Notes: generated by a model from the sequence alone, not told the origin. DNA of 19,620 bases from an uncultured Lachnospiraceae bacterium (GCA_905203555.1 CAJKWK010000057.1:1-19620); one strand, 5' to 3'; positions 1 to 7,601 are shown, numbered from the stretch's first letter. Program-made: numbers and translations.

Positions 1-54
1 ATCAGCACGAAATAATCTGCCGAATGGGGCATCATTTAATTTGCTGGACAACAT
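1..54 (-). CDS. Possible N-terminal fragment of a gene running off the left edge
   Basis: Eighteen open codons starting at an ATG and running off the window edge. The upstream AAAAAGGT lies about 6 nt before the ATG and could serve as a ribosome binding site. The fragment is too short to assign to any family. It lies downstream of, and on the same strand as, the two small genes at 194-750, so it may belong to the same transcript. The 139 bases between it and the gene ending at 194 hold nothing I recognise. Confidence 0.25.
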   Translation of the reverse strand, partial: MLSSKLNDAPFGRLFRAD

Positions 55-193
55 TTCGAGACCTTTTTAACGATACGGCAGAATTCACTTTATGTTACGG
101 TCTGCATGTTTGCTCGCTCCTCTTATCAAGGTTACTTTATCCACTCGCTTAGCACCCTGTATTACTACAACGCACCGAGTTTAGCTACACGGC

Positions 194-565
194 TCACTGG
201 CGATTACCGTGACCGGACTTGCACCGGCAAGTGTGGTCCAGCTTCGTTGGACACACCGCATAAAAGTCGAAGTCGAAAGGGCCTTCTATATACCTGGTTG
301 TGCAATCAGCCCAAACAGAAGCAATGGTCAATGCATCTTCAAAACTTGTAATTTCTCCCTCCCAGCATATATATCTGAATGATTCGTCTTCGTTTTTCAG
401 CCAATGCGCACTGTGGCAGTCGCTTGGCCTCGTGCCATAATCAATATCCGAGATAATGTAGATACACCATGACTCTTCGTCATCTCCATAATCGAAGAAC
501 ACGAATTCATAAGTCATAAGGTCGTCTATATCCCGGTACTTTAGCCTTACGTGTTCTCCATACAT
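194..565 (-). CDS. Small acidic hypothetical protein (123 aa)
   Basis: Not recognised. The protein is strongly acidic over its first 100 residues (Asp/Glu far outnumber Lys/Arg), has several Trp, Tyr and Phe, and contains Cys in its middle and in the tail. There is no signal peptide or membrane segment. I chose the ATG at 565 because AGAAGG lies 8 nt upstream; an in-frame GTG at 574 is the alternative. The start overlaps the end of the upstream gene (547-750) by 19 bp, which suggests one transcript and translational coupling. Acidity of this kind is seen in DNA-mimic proteins, but there is no sequence match here to support that, so function is left open. Confidence 0.6.
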   Translation of the reverse strand: MYGEHVRLKYRDIDDLMTYEFVFFDYGDDEESWCIYIISDIDYGTRPSDCHSAHWLKNEDESFRYICWEGEITSFEDALTIASVWADCTTRYIEGPFDFDFYAVCPTKLDHTCRCKSGHGNRQ

Positions 566-750
566 TCTTTGCACCTTCTTTCGGTTGAAGATTGCGAAGA
601 GCCCGAAGGCTCTTCGCCAAAAGATGTGGGGTTAAGAGTTCCTGAAGGTCCCTGGGGCAATGAACGCGTAAAATCAGCATCCTGACTTTCGCTGCTACCA
701 CCTTTGGATCCGGCATTAACTCTAGAGATGATGTCATCTCTTTTTTTCAT
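547..750 (-). CDS. Small low-complexity hypothetical protein (67 aa)
   Basis: The start is well supported: AAGGAGGTGAG sits just upstream of an ATG followed by codons for MKKRDDIISRVNAG. The rest is rich in Ser, Gly, Pro and Glu, with a short Cys-containing tail ending in CKECMENT, and looks disordered. It overlaps the following gene (194-565) by 19 bp. A perfect 10-bp hairpin lies inside its coding region (594-617). It diverges from the 349-aa gene at 947, sharing a roughly 200-bp intergenic region. I do not recognise a family. A translated leader controlling the downstream gene is a reasonable alternative to a functional protein. Confidence 0.5.
   Translation of the reverse strand: MKKRDDIISRVNAGSKGGSSESQDADFTRSLPQGPSGTLNPTSFGEEPSGSSQSSTERRCKECMENT
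594..617. repeat. Perfect 10-bp hairpin inside the 67-aa gene
   Basis: GCGAAGAGCC and GGCTCTTCGC are separated by a 4-nt CGAA loop. It is much more GC-rich than its surroundings and lies about 30 nt upstream of the next gene's start on the minus strand. There is no T-run on either side, so it is not an ordinary terminator. It could act in RNA processing, pausing or translational control of the gene at 194-565. Confidence 0.6.
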
Positions 751-773
751 AGGTCTCACCTCCTTCTTCGAGA

Positions 774-802
774 TTGAGAAAAGCGAGAAAAAATGTTATA
801 AT
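774..802 (+). promoter_or_regulatory. Sigma-A promoter for the 349-aa gene
   Basis: TTGAGA at 774-779, a 17-bp spacer, then TATAAT at 797-802 preceded by TG (an extended -10). It points toward the gene at 947 and gives a 5' leader of roughly 135 nt. The -35 box overlaps the left arm of the 12-bp inverted repeat at 777-853, a usual position for a repressor site. Confidence 0.7.
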
Positions 803-853
803 ATATAAATCTGAGAGTGGTTAGGTCTCGTATTTAGCACCTCTCGCTTTTCT
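777..853. repeat. 12-bp inverted repeat flanking the promoter
   Basis: AGAAAAGCGAGA at 777-788 is repeated in perfect inverted form, TCTCGCTTTTCT, at 842-853. One arm overlaps the -35 box and the other lies about 35 nt past the expected start of transcription. Two copies of one operator bound by a looping regulator would fit. The region is shared with the divergent small genes, so it may control both directions. Confidence 0.5.
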
Positions 854-900
854 TGACGTTATTATATTGCAGGCAAATTTAAATGTAGCCGACAGTGAGG

Positions 901-929
901 TTGACGTAGAGTTGACGTTTGAGTTGACA
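901..929 (+). promoter_or_regulatory. Phased TTGAC repeats upstream of the 349-aa gene
   Basis: TTGACG at 901 and 912 and TTGACA at 924 are spaced 11 and 12 bp, about one helical turn each. A further TTGACG lies at 853. Same-face direct repeats like these usually mark binding sites for a regulator. They sit in the transcribed leader, directly before the start codon, so binding would block elongation or act on another promoter. No matching -10 box follows them. Confidence 0.4.
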
Positions 930-946
930 TGAAAGGGGCCTTAGAG

Positions 947-1996
947 ATGCAAGAATTAAACTATGTGGCATTTGAAAATGAATTTGTGAAATTTTGTAGT
1001 GGAGATATCGACACTGAATTAGAATATGGAGGAAAAGTTAAACCTACTCGCGAAAACATAGACAGATATATTCTCTTGCCAGCAGCTATGACAAAGGACG
1101 AAAAAGAGAAGCATCTCGTATTCAATGAGGCAATTGATAAGACGGCACTATCAAAATTCAGAAAAGGTGAGCGTCCAGTACCAAAAGCCGTAGTAGCTGC
1201 ATTTAAAAAAGATGGTGCAGTAGGTATTGCAGTAGAGCGATTCATAAAAATAATACCCGAAGTGATATCGCCTCATGAGTACTTTGACCTTTCTATGGCA
1301 ATATGGAATATTATTCAAACCGATGTATTTATTCCAGAGGAAGTATCTATAACTTTAGAGTGTTTGGCAAGAAGTTCAGAAATATCAATTGGAAAAGGGA
1401 AAGTGGAAGGTCTATGTTTATTCCTAGCCACTGCACTGAAGTTTGCAATATTAAGAGATACACTTATTAGAGGTACGCCAAATTTATCGCCAAGGGTTGC
1501 ATTTGCGATCAAAGAATTCAAAAAGGATAAAAAGGAATCAGAATTTCTGAAAGCGCTTGTTTGCGATATGTTTGCAGAACTCGAAAAGCAGAAAATACGT
1601 GTCGGTGATAAACTTGCGTTAGATACGGTAAATCATACGGAATATACGGATGACGATTTTGTGGAACTTATGGCTGCGATAGCACCACTACAAGACATTT
1701 TTTCAGATGAGTTCATGCATTACGCTTCATTATTACAAATATTTGCTATTGGAATTGAGTCCAATAGAATTCCACCAATGGCTTCTCAGGAGGGGTATAA
1801 TAGTCTATTCGCAAAGTTTCGTGTACCTCCGGCACCTTATATTATATTTCCGCCTTCCGTTATCGAGGCACAATACGTGGACACATCCAGTGGAGAACCA
1901 ATTCGATACTCAATGAGAGTCGACGAGCAAGGGAAAATGATTTGTGAAAATGCTGAAGTACTAAAAGATTATAAATGGACTTCGCGACAAGAGTAA
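947..1996 (+). CDS. Hypothetical cytoplasmic protein (349 aa)
   Basis: Not recognised. The start at 947 is chosen because AAAGGGG lies 8 nt upstream; an ATG at 929 would add six residues but lacks a binding site. The protein is soluble, mostly helical in appearance, with no signal peptide or membrane segment. Residues about 65-85 (ALSKFRKGERPVPKAVV) resemble the recognition part of a Cro/CI-type HTH, though the fold cannot be confirmed by eye. The C-terminal 60 residues are richer in Pro and aromatic residues and look like a separate small domain. It has its own promoter at 774-802 and a perfect terminator overlapping its stop codon, so it is monocistronic. AT-rich codon use and lone position suggest horizontally acquired cargo. 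Confidence 0.8.
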   Translation: MQELNYVAFENEFVKFCSGDIDTELEYGGKVKPTRENIDRYILLPAAMTKDEKEKHLVFNEAIDKTALSKFRKGERPVPKAVVAAFKKDGAVGIAVERFIKIIPEVISPHEYFDLSMAIWNIIQTDVFIPEEVSITLECLARSSEISIGKGKVEGLCLFLATALKFAILRDTLIRGTPNLSPRVAFAIKEFKKDKKESEFLKALVCDMFAELEKQKIRVGDKLALDTVNHTEYTDDDFVELMAAIAPLQDIFSDEFMHYASLLQIFAIGIESNRIPPMASQEGYNSLFAKFRVPPAPYIIFPPSVIEAQYVDTSSGEPIRYSMRVDEQGKMICENAEVLKDYKWTSRQE

Positions 1997-2040
1997 AATA
2001 ATCCGCCAAGACTTTTGCACCTTGGCGGATTATTTTACTC
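1991..2040. terminator. Bidirectional terminator, perfect 20-bp stem
   Basis: The 20 bases at 1991-2010 are exactly complementary in reverse to 2021-2040, with a 10-nt loop. The GC core is CCGCCAAG, flanked by A-rich and T-rich ends on both sides, so it can stop transcription in either direction. The left arm includes the last codon and stop of the 349-aa gene. The right arm abuts the stop of a decayed minus-strand reading frame. Confidence 0.85.
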
Positions 2041-2280
2041 TATTCATGAAAGTCCAATTCAACCCAATAATCTTGGACGGAATATGCCCTATAATATTTT
2101 TGTATCGTTAATTTTCCGCGGTGGATTTCTTGACAATCCACGTAAATTCATAAGTTTCGCCGCTATCCAAGAAGGCCCTTGATGGGGTCTACTTAAGTAG
2201 TGTAAAGTTGATGATCTTGGTCAGTTTCCCCTTCTCATCTTTAGTTTTCAGCGACAACATTCGTGAACATGGTACCGATT
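2040..2280 (-). pseudogene. Possible decayed minus-strand coding fragment
   Basis: Two reading frames on the minus strand each look coding in short stretches but are interrupted. One contains SLKTKDEKGKLTKIINF and, after a stop, SGETYEFTWIVKKSTAEN. The other ends YWVELDFHE just before the terminator at 1991-2040. No ribosome binding site or full-length frame is present. Position against a bidirectional terminator fits a former convergent gene. This could also be chance. The rest of the 1997-2438 gap holds the promoter region of the surface protein gene. Confidence 0.25.
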
Positions 2281-2341
2281 TTTGATCTTATTTTCCCAAA
2301 AAGAACAGTGTGGACATATTTTTTTAATTTTTTTCAAAAAA

Positions 2342-2385
2342 CCACCTGATTGTGTGGGGCGTCTTCCTTTTGGGAGTGTTATTAT
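2342..2385 (+). promoter_or_regulatory. Promoter of the surface protein gene with shared -35 element
   Basis: TTGTGTGGGGC at 2350-2360, 19 bp, then TATTAT at 2380-2385 preceded by TG (an extended -10). There is no ordinary -35 box; the element occupies its place. A CCAC at 2342-2345 makes an imperfect dyad with GTGTGG. The same 11-mer lies at the matching place before the kinase operon (4837-4847). A further GTGTGG at 2308-2313 lies 44 bp upstream, about four helical turns. This arrangement is typical of activator-dependent promoters. Confidence 0.55.
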
Positions 2386-2438
2386 AAAGTAGCTTTAATA
2401 GGCTTTTATCTTATACGCACAAAAAGGAGGAGTTTTTG

Positions 2439-4730
2439 ATGAAACTAAAAAAATGGGGAGCACTCTTGCTTGCATTATGCATGATAGTCATGATGTTCCC
2501 GACAACTGTAATGGCGAATGGAGATTCTCTTGCAGGGCCAGATGCGGAAAAGAAGGTCATAGAAAATGATCTTATTGTTCAGCTCCCGTCTTCGTTGGAT
2601 GATATGATTGGTACGTCAGCTGGTAATGGTGATTGGCTGGCTGTCGCGGCAGAACCAACGTGGGAGGACGGTGTTATTCTTGATTATGTCGTACCCACTC
2701 AGGAATTTTACGATAGCACCGGTAAAAAATTAACTGCTGCTGACACATTCCAGAATAATAGCCGATATACGATGAAAATGACGTTCCAATCATTTGAGTC
2801 TTATCATGGAGATTACTATTATGTATTGTCTGGGAAAAACAATGTTTATGTACAATATATGAATGGCACTGGTGAAAGAGAGCCTATGAAGGTTACCGTA
2901 AATAAAGATGAGAATGGTAATCCGGTAATCACTGCCACTTACAGCTTCTCGATTGGCACGCCTCCGGAAGAACCAGTTAATACCTATGAATGTTCTATTT
3001 ACAACATGAATACCGCCGAACTACAGACAGGTAAAACGGCTAAGATGGATGTTGTTATCGGAGGAACAACCCAATATAGAGTTAGTCTCGACATGACTAC
3101 CTCTTATGGAAAGGAAGCTGTACCTACAGAGTCCATGCTTTTGGAATACACTACCGTCAAGGATATCAGTAAGTATGTAGATATAAACGTTGAGACAGAA
3201 TATAATTCGTATGTAGTTTCTCTTACAGGAAAACAGATGCTAAATGATTACTCTGGTTGTGATTTCTTCTTCAACTCCTGCGAAGGAACAACTCTTCTTG
3301 GGGACGCTAGCGTGACATTTAACTTCATCGAACCAACAGATATTGCTTTAAACAAAACATATAAACTATCCGATCAGACATGGCAGACTTTATATTATCG
3401 TTATCAGCCTGAACCAAATGGATCTCAGTACTATACCCTTCGGACAAATAATGTTCGGGATTGTACTCCAAACGATGGTCACGGAAAATATAGTATCTAT
3501 AAGAGTACGGATAAAAATCCAATTATATTCATGCTTTCTCGATTGACAATGGATGAGGAATGTGAATTTGAGCTTGTTAAATATAAACTTCCGACAGAGA
3601 TCAAAATCCTGCCAATACCCGATAGTATTATTGAAGATATAGAAAAGAATGGCAAGGAGGCTGATTTAAACGGTATTAAGTTTACAGTCACATACGATGA
3701 CGGAAGTACTTATACGCATGAGTTGAATGGAGAACGAATGACTATATCAGAGGGAGACAATTCGTTTGTTCAATATGAAATGGACTGTTGGGATTTAGAT
3801 AAAAATAAATACTGTTGCATTCCTGACTTTGAAAAAAATACAATAACTATTTATTCCTATACTTTTTTGAATACTTCTGATGGTCCTTATATTTCTGCTT
3901 CTGATGAGATTACATTCTCGGTACGGCAAAAAGTCAACATTACCAAAGGTCTCAGCGAAGTACCCGGCGATCTGGGAGATACGGAATATAATACGGTTGA
4001 AAAGATTGAAGATAAACTGACAGAAACCATCGTTTCCAACGAAGGATATTCGGCTGATAATACTGTACTTTATGACATTGAGTTTGTAACAAGTGAAGAT
4101 GGCGGCGAAACATGGATTCCTGTTACTGCCGAGAACTTCCCAGAAGAAGGAATTGCGGTAACACTTCCTTATCCGGAGGGAACCAATGCTGCAGATTATG
4201 ACTTTACCGTTGTCCATATGTTCGATGAGGAAGTGAACGGTCATCATGCCGGTGAAGTGGAGACCCCTGCAGTAACAGAGGGCGAAAACGGCATCTCCTT
4301 CCGCCTGATGGGAACTTCTCCTGTTATGGTCGGATACAAAAAAGCTGCGGTTCCCCATACGCATTCTTATGGAAAATGGACAGACTGTAAGGATGGCAGC
4401 AATCATCAGCGCTCCTGCGCCTGCGGAGATGTTCAGAAGGAAGCCCACGTTTGGGATGAAGGGAAAGCCACAAAAGAATCCACCAAGGATGCCGAAGGGA
4501 TCAAAACCTATACTTGCAAGACCTGCGGTGCAACAAAAACGGAAAGCATTCCTAAATTAACTTCCGATACGACACCATTTAAACCCGGCGATTCTGCAAA
4601 TCCGAACACGGATACAACATCACCAGAGACCGGAGATTCAGCGAACATTGCTTTGTGGATAATAGTTATGCTCGCATCTGCGGCTGGATTAAGCAGTACT
4701 TATTTTGTAAGACGCAAAAACAAAATCTAA
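2439..4730 (+). CDS. Sortase-anchored cell surface protein (763 aa)
   Basis: A secreted protein likely linked to the cell wall. Residues 1-27 form a signal peptide (MKLKKWGALLLALCMIVMM core). The C-terminus has SPETGD at about 728-733, a hydrophobic stretch and an RRKNK tail, a variant PxTG sorting signal common in gut Clostridia. Residues about 500-635 contain a block of a type seen in such surface proteins (a VPGDLGD start, then a DGGETWIPV stretch). Residues about 640-705 form a Cys-rich module with HTHSYGKW, CACG and CKTCG, which could bind metal or form disulfides. The N-terminal 470 residues are unassigned, presumably adhesive or ligand-binding. The ATG at 2439 has GGAGG 10 nt upstream. 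No sortase gene is in the window. It shares a promoter element with the downstream sensor operon, suggesting joint control. Confidence 0.85.
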   Translation: MKLKKWGALLLALCMIVMMFPTTVMANGDSLAGPDAEKKVIENDLIVQLPSSLDDMIGTSAGNGDWLAVAAEPTWEDGVILDYVVPTQEFYDSTGKKLTAADTFQNNSRYTMKMTFQSFESYHGDYYYVLSGKNNVYVQYMNGTGEREPMKVTVNKDENGNPVITATYSFSIGTPPEEPVNTYECSIYNMNTAELQTGKTAKMDVVIGGTTQYRVSLDMTTSYGKEAVPTESMLLEYTTVKDISKYVDINVETEYNSYVVSLTGKQMLNDYSGCDFFFNSCEGTTLLGDASVTFNFIEPTDIALNKTYKLSDQTWQTLYYRYQPEPNGSQYYTLRTNNVRDCTPNDGHGKYSIYKSTDKNPIIFMLSRLTMDEECEFELVKYKLPTEIKILPIPDSIIEDIEKNGKEADLNGIKFTVTYDDGSTYTHELNGERMTISEGDNSFVQYEMDCWDLDKNKYCCIPDFEKNTITIYSYTFLNTSDGPYISASDEITFSVRQKVNITKGLSEVPGDLGDTEYNTVEKIEDKLTETIVSNEGYSADNTVLYDIEFVTSEDGGETWIPVTAENFPEEGIAVTLPYPEGTNAADYDFTVVHMFDEEVNGHHAGEVETPAVTEGENGISFRLMGTSPVMVGYKKAAVPHTHSYGKWTDCKDGSNHQRSCACGDVQKEAHVWDEGKATKESTKDAEGIKTYTCKTCGATKTESIPKLTSDTTPFKPGDSANPNTDTTSPETGDSANIALWIIVMLASAAGLSSTYFVRRKNKI

Positions 4731-4775
4731 TCATCAATCAAAAATAACATGTCCACAGGCGAAAGGATATTTCCT

Positions 4776-4804
4776 ATGTCCCACGCTTGTGGGCATGATT
4801 TTTT
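4776..4804 (+). terminator. Terminator after the surface protein gene
   Basis: CCCAC-GCTT-GTGGG extended by ATG/CAT pairs with one bulged T, followed by GATTTTTT. It lies 45 nt past the stop codon and separates the surface gene from the kinase operon, which then needs its own promoter. Confidence 0.7.
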
Positions 4805-4828
4805 ATTCGTTACTCCTATTCCAAGAAA

Positions 4829-4871
4829 CTACACTTTTGTGTGGGGCAGATTTTGTCTTTCATGCTATAAT
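4829..4871 (+). promoter_or_regulatory. Promoter of the kinase operon with shared -35 element
   Basis: CTACAC at 4829-4834, then TTGTGTGGGGC at 4837-4847, 18 bp, and TATAAT at 4866-4871 preceded by TG. CTACAC and GTGTGG form a near-perfect dyad with a 4-nt centre. The 11-mer is identical to that before the surface protein gene and sits within 1 bp of the same distance from the -10. There is no consensus -35. An autoregulated operon is the simplest reading. Confidence 0.6.
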
Positions 4872-4932
4872 ATCCTTATCCTGTTCTAACTGTATCCATC
4901 GGCTGGAACTATCTTTTGTAAGGGGGGATAAA

Positions 4933-6573
4933 ATGAGCGAACGTAAAAAATCCATTATCTGGCTTTTTGTGGCAGCGGGGCTATTGTTTGCAGTCTCCGG
5001 ATACCGACAGCTTAGTATGCGGTATTGGCCAGAGGATTTTCTGCGGTCATATCTTGTCTGGGCTGTTTATATGCTCCTGCTTCTTCGCTGGCAGTATACC
5101 ATCACGACGAAAATTACGCAGAAAGCTATGCATTGCCATTTAACTGCGCAGAATATCGTGAGTATCCTGTATTTAACCGTTCGCTTCATCCAGGATGCTT
5201 TCCTCTATGTCAATATTCCATGGATGCGCTTTACCGGATACTTTATCAATATCGCGGCTATTTTCATCCCGCTGTTCGGTCTTTACGGCGCATTCTATCT
5301 TGGCAAGGCAGACGATTATCGGATCAGCAAAAAGTGGTATCTGCTTCTGATTCCGGCGTGCCTTTTAAGCGTACTGGCGCTGACGAATGATCTGCATCAT
5401 TTTTTCTATTACATTATACCGGAGGAATCCCAGCCAAATTTGTATTTTCACCCCTACATCGGAACATATATCGTCTATATTTGGGGACTTAGTATCATCA
5501 GTTATCAGGTATATGTGATCTACCGGCGCAATGGCACGGCGAAGTCTGATTCGCTTTACCGAAAGCTGATTCCTTTTTACGAGCCGATTCTGCTGCTCCT
5601 ATTCAGTATTCCATATGCGGCGACGGCGTACGTGGTTCGATTTGAGCTTGTGGAATATTCAGCGGGACTGATTTTTATTCTTGTGCTTTGCTGGCAGCTC
5701 TATATCCTGACCGGACTGATTCCTGTGAACACGCAGTACGAGGAAGTGTTCCGGCGGTCTACGGTGGCAATGCAGATTCTTTCCCCAAGTGGGGAGACGA
5801 TTGCAGCATCGGAAAATGCGGCGGAAATCACGCCTGCTATCCTCGAAGCCCTAAAGCGTGAGCAGCAATTTTCGTCTACGGAAGATATTACCATGCATCT
5901 GCATCCTGTTCTGGGCGGATATATGATCTGGCAAACCGAACTCTCACAGATTAATCATGCTTTACGGGAGCTTCAGAGATTGAATGCGAAACTGAAAGAA
6001 GAACAAGATCTGCTGGCACAGGAAATCCGTATCCAATCGGACGAAGCAAGCGTTCAGGCACGTAATGATATATACGATAGCCTATCCTCGGAGGTTGCCG
6101 GACAGCTTACCTTGCTGACAGAGCTTTTATCGAAAGAATCCCTTTCAGAGAATGACTGGGACCGTATCTGCCTCATCGGCACGTATATTAAGCGGTTCAG
6201 CAACTTACGGCTCACTTATCAGGAGCAGCAGATGATTCCGATGGGCGATTTGGCGCTCAGCTTACAGGATATGGCGAAATGTATGAAGAATGTCGGTATT
6301 CGAACAAGCCTGGATTTTTGTCCCACATCAAATTTAGAACCAGAGTTTATTCTTTTCATCATGAAAGCTCTGGAATCGATTCTGGAGGAGGCAGATTTCC
6401 GTCTGGTATCTACGGCAATTCAAATCGGCAGCACGGTTTCTTTTGAGATTACTGGTACAGCCTGCGAGTTTGTTTCCCATTCTTTAGAAGGCGGATATGG
6501 GCTTCAGGCAGAAAAAATCCAAGCAGGATATCGGCTTCTGCTCTTGCAGGAGAGAGAGGTGGTGCAGTCATGA
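4933..6573 (+). CDS. 7TM sensor resembling a histidine kinase but lacking its catalytic residues (546 aa)
   Basis: The N-terminal half has about eight hydrophobic segments (near 8-25, 38-54, 71-92, 101-125, 134-152, 173-197, 215-235, 241-262). TNDLHHFFY at 152-160 matches the conserved loop of the histidine kinase N-terminal 7TM family. A coiled coil at about 335-375 leads to a HisKA_3-like segment, but the expected HD is YD at 381-382, so the phosphoacceptor His is absent. The last 100 residues look like a remnant ATPase domain: no N-box Asn and no DxG. I infer a signalling subunit that works through a partner kinase. The start at 4933 has AAGGGGGG upstream; an in-frame ATG at 4789 lies inside the terminator and before the promoter, so it is rejected. 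Its stop overlaps the next start (ATGA). Confidence 0.8.
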   Translation: MSERKKSIIWLFVAAGLLFAVSGYRQLSMRYWPEDFLRSYLVWAVYMLLLLRWQYTITTKITQKAMHCHLTAQNIVSILYLTVRFIQDAFLYVNIPWMRFTGYFINIAAIFIPLFGLYGAFYLGKADDYRISKKWYLLLIPACLLSVLALTNDLHHFFYYIIPEESQPNLYFHPYIGTYIVYIWGLSIISYQVYVIYRRNGTAKSDSLYRKLIPFYEPILLLLFSIPYAATAYVVRFELVEYSAGLIFILVLCWQLYILTGLIPVNTQYEEVFRRSTVAMQILSPSGETIAASENAAEITPAILEALKREQQFSSTEDITMHLHPVLGGYMIWQTELSQINHALRELQRLNAKLKEEQDLLAQEIRIQSDEASVQARNDIYDSLSSEVAGQLTLLTELLSKESLSENDWDRICLIGTYIKRFSNLRLTYQEQQMIPMGDLALSLQDMAKCMKNVGIRTSLDFCPTSNLEPEFILFIMKALESILEEADFRLVSTAIQIGSTVSFEITGTACEFVSHSLEGGYGLQAEKIQAGYRLLLLQEREVVQS

Positions 6574-7601
6574 AAAAGAATACATCAGCTAAAATGATTA
6601 AAAAAGCCATCGACTCTTACCCCGGCGGAATCTGCTTCTTCGCATTGGATGGGCGGGTCATTCTTGTTAATGAGAAGATGAATCAGCTGGCGCTGGAGCT
6701 GACCGGACATACAATTCTGAACGCAAAGGCGACGTGGGAGGAACTCACAAACTTTGCCAATAACGGCAAGGTGGAAAAACTGAATCAGTCCTGGTTACCG
6801 AAAGATCCGGACAATGAAAATGGAAGCACCCACCAACAGTTGTTCTTCCGCTTCTCCGACAGCTCGGTCTGGCGTTTTGAACTGAGATTTCTTGATTCCA
6901 ATACCGTTCAGATCGAGGCGGCGGAAATTACAGAACTCTACCGACTCAGCGAAGAACTGTACGAGAACACCATTCGGCTGCAGGATATGCAAAAGCGTCA
7001 GAAAGCCTTGCTGGACAGTATCGTTGAAGTCAATTTGAATAAAGAGATTCTCACCGCGAAAATGCATATCCATGATGAGCTGGGTCATTGTCTGCTGGCC
7101 ACCACTAAGGCAATTACGGAAGACAGTCTGGCTGAGAATGCCGACACACTGCGGAAAAGCTGGAACAGTACCATTCAGGATTTTTCCAATATTTCTACCG
7201 TGTGGACGGTTCCCGATTCCTCTCTGCAGCCCGAACTGATGCAGGTGGCGGAGCTGATTGGATGTAAGGTTATATTCCTTGGGGAACAGCCAAAAAGTCG
7301 TAAGGCATTACAGCTTTTGTATGCCGCCATTCGGGAGGCGCTCACCAATGCGGTACGCCATGTAAATGCTACGGAATTGATGGTAAAAATCGAGCAAGAC
7401 GAGAAAAGTTATCACATAGAGATATCCGACAACGGTAGTGTGTCTGTTTCAAGCATTACAGAAGGCAACGGCCTTAGCGCATTGCGGCAACGATTAGAAC
7501 AAGAGGGTGCCTCCTTAAAGGTGCTCTGCGACAATAGCGTTTCTCTTATTATCGATATTCCCTTTGATTTGGATGAATCCCAGAAAGGAGGACGGAAATG
7601 A
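6570..7601 (+). CDS. Soluble PAS-domain sensor histidine kinase, HisKA_3 type (343 aa)
   Basis: A cytoplasmic kinase with a PAS-like domain at about 12-120 (GGICFFALDGRVILVNE), a coiled coil at 121-160, and IHDELGH at 167-173 with the phosphoacceptor His168. The ATPase domain at about 245-330 has REALTNAVRH (N-box, Asn260), SDNG (286-289) and GNGLSALRQRL (299-309), all intact. There is no membrane segment. ATG overlaps the TGA of the 7TM gene, and its own stop overlaps the response regulator start, so all three should be made in fixed ratio. Known family behaviour is ATP-dependent autophosphorylation and transfer to the partner regulator. I infer that the membrane protein upstream provides the signal input. 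Confidence 0.88.
   Translation: MKKNTSAKMIKKAIDSYPGGICFFALDGRVILVNEKMNQLALELTGHTILNAKATWEELTNFANNGKVEKLNQSWLPKDPDNENGSTHQQLFFRFSDSSVWRFELRFLDSNTVQIEAAEITELYRLSEELYENTIRLQDMQKRQKALLDSIVEVNLNKEILTAKMHIHDELGHCLLATTKAITEDSLAENADTLRKSWNSTIQDFSNISTVWTVPDSSLQPELMQVAELIGCKVIFLGEQPKSRKALQLLYAAIREALTNAVRHVNATELMVKIEQDEKSYHIEISDNGSVSVSSITEGNGLSALRQRLEQEGASLKVLCDNSVSLIIDIPFDLDESQKGGRK

Noticed and set aside
507..737. 76-codon minus-strand frame overlapping the 67-aa gene
   Set aside because: The overlapping frame at 547-750 has the AAGGAGGTGAG binding site; this one has none.
3795..4448. 217-codon minus-strand frame opposite the surface protein gene
   Set aside because: No ribosome binding site or family resemblance, and it lies wholly within a well-supported gene on the other strand.
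4789..4932. 48-codon N-terminal extension of the 7TM sensor from the ATG at 4789
   Set aside because: It starts inside the terminator after the surface protein gene and lies partly upstream of the -10 box at 4866; the ATG at 4933 has a strong ribosome binding site.
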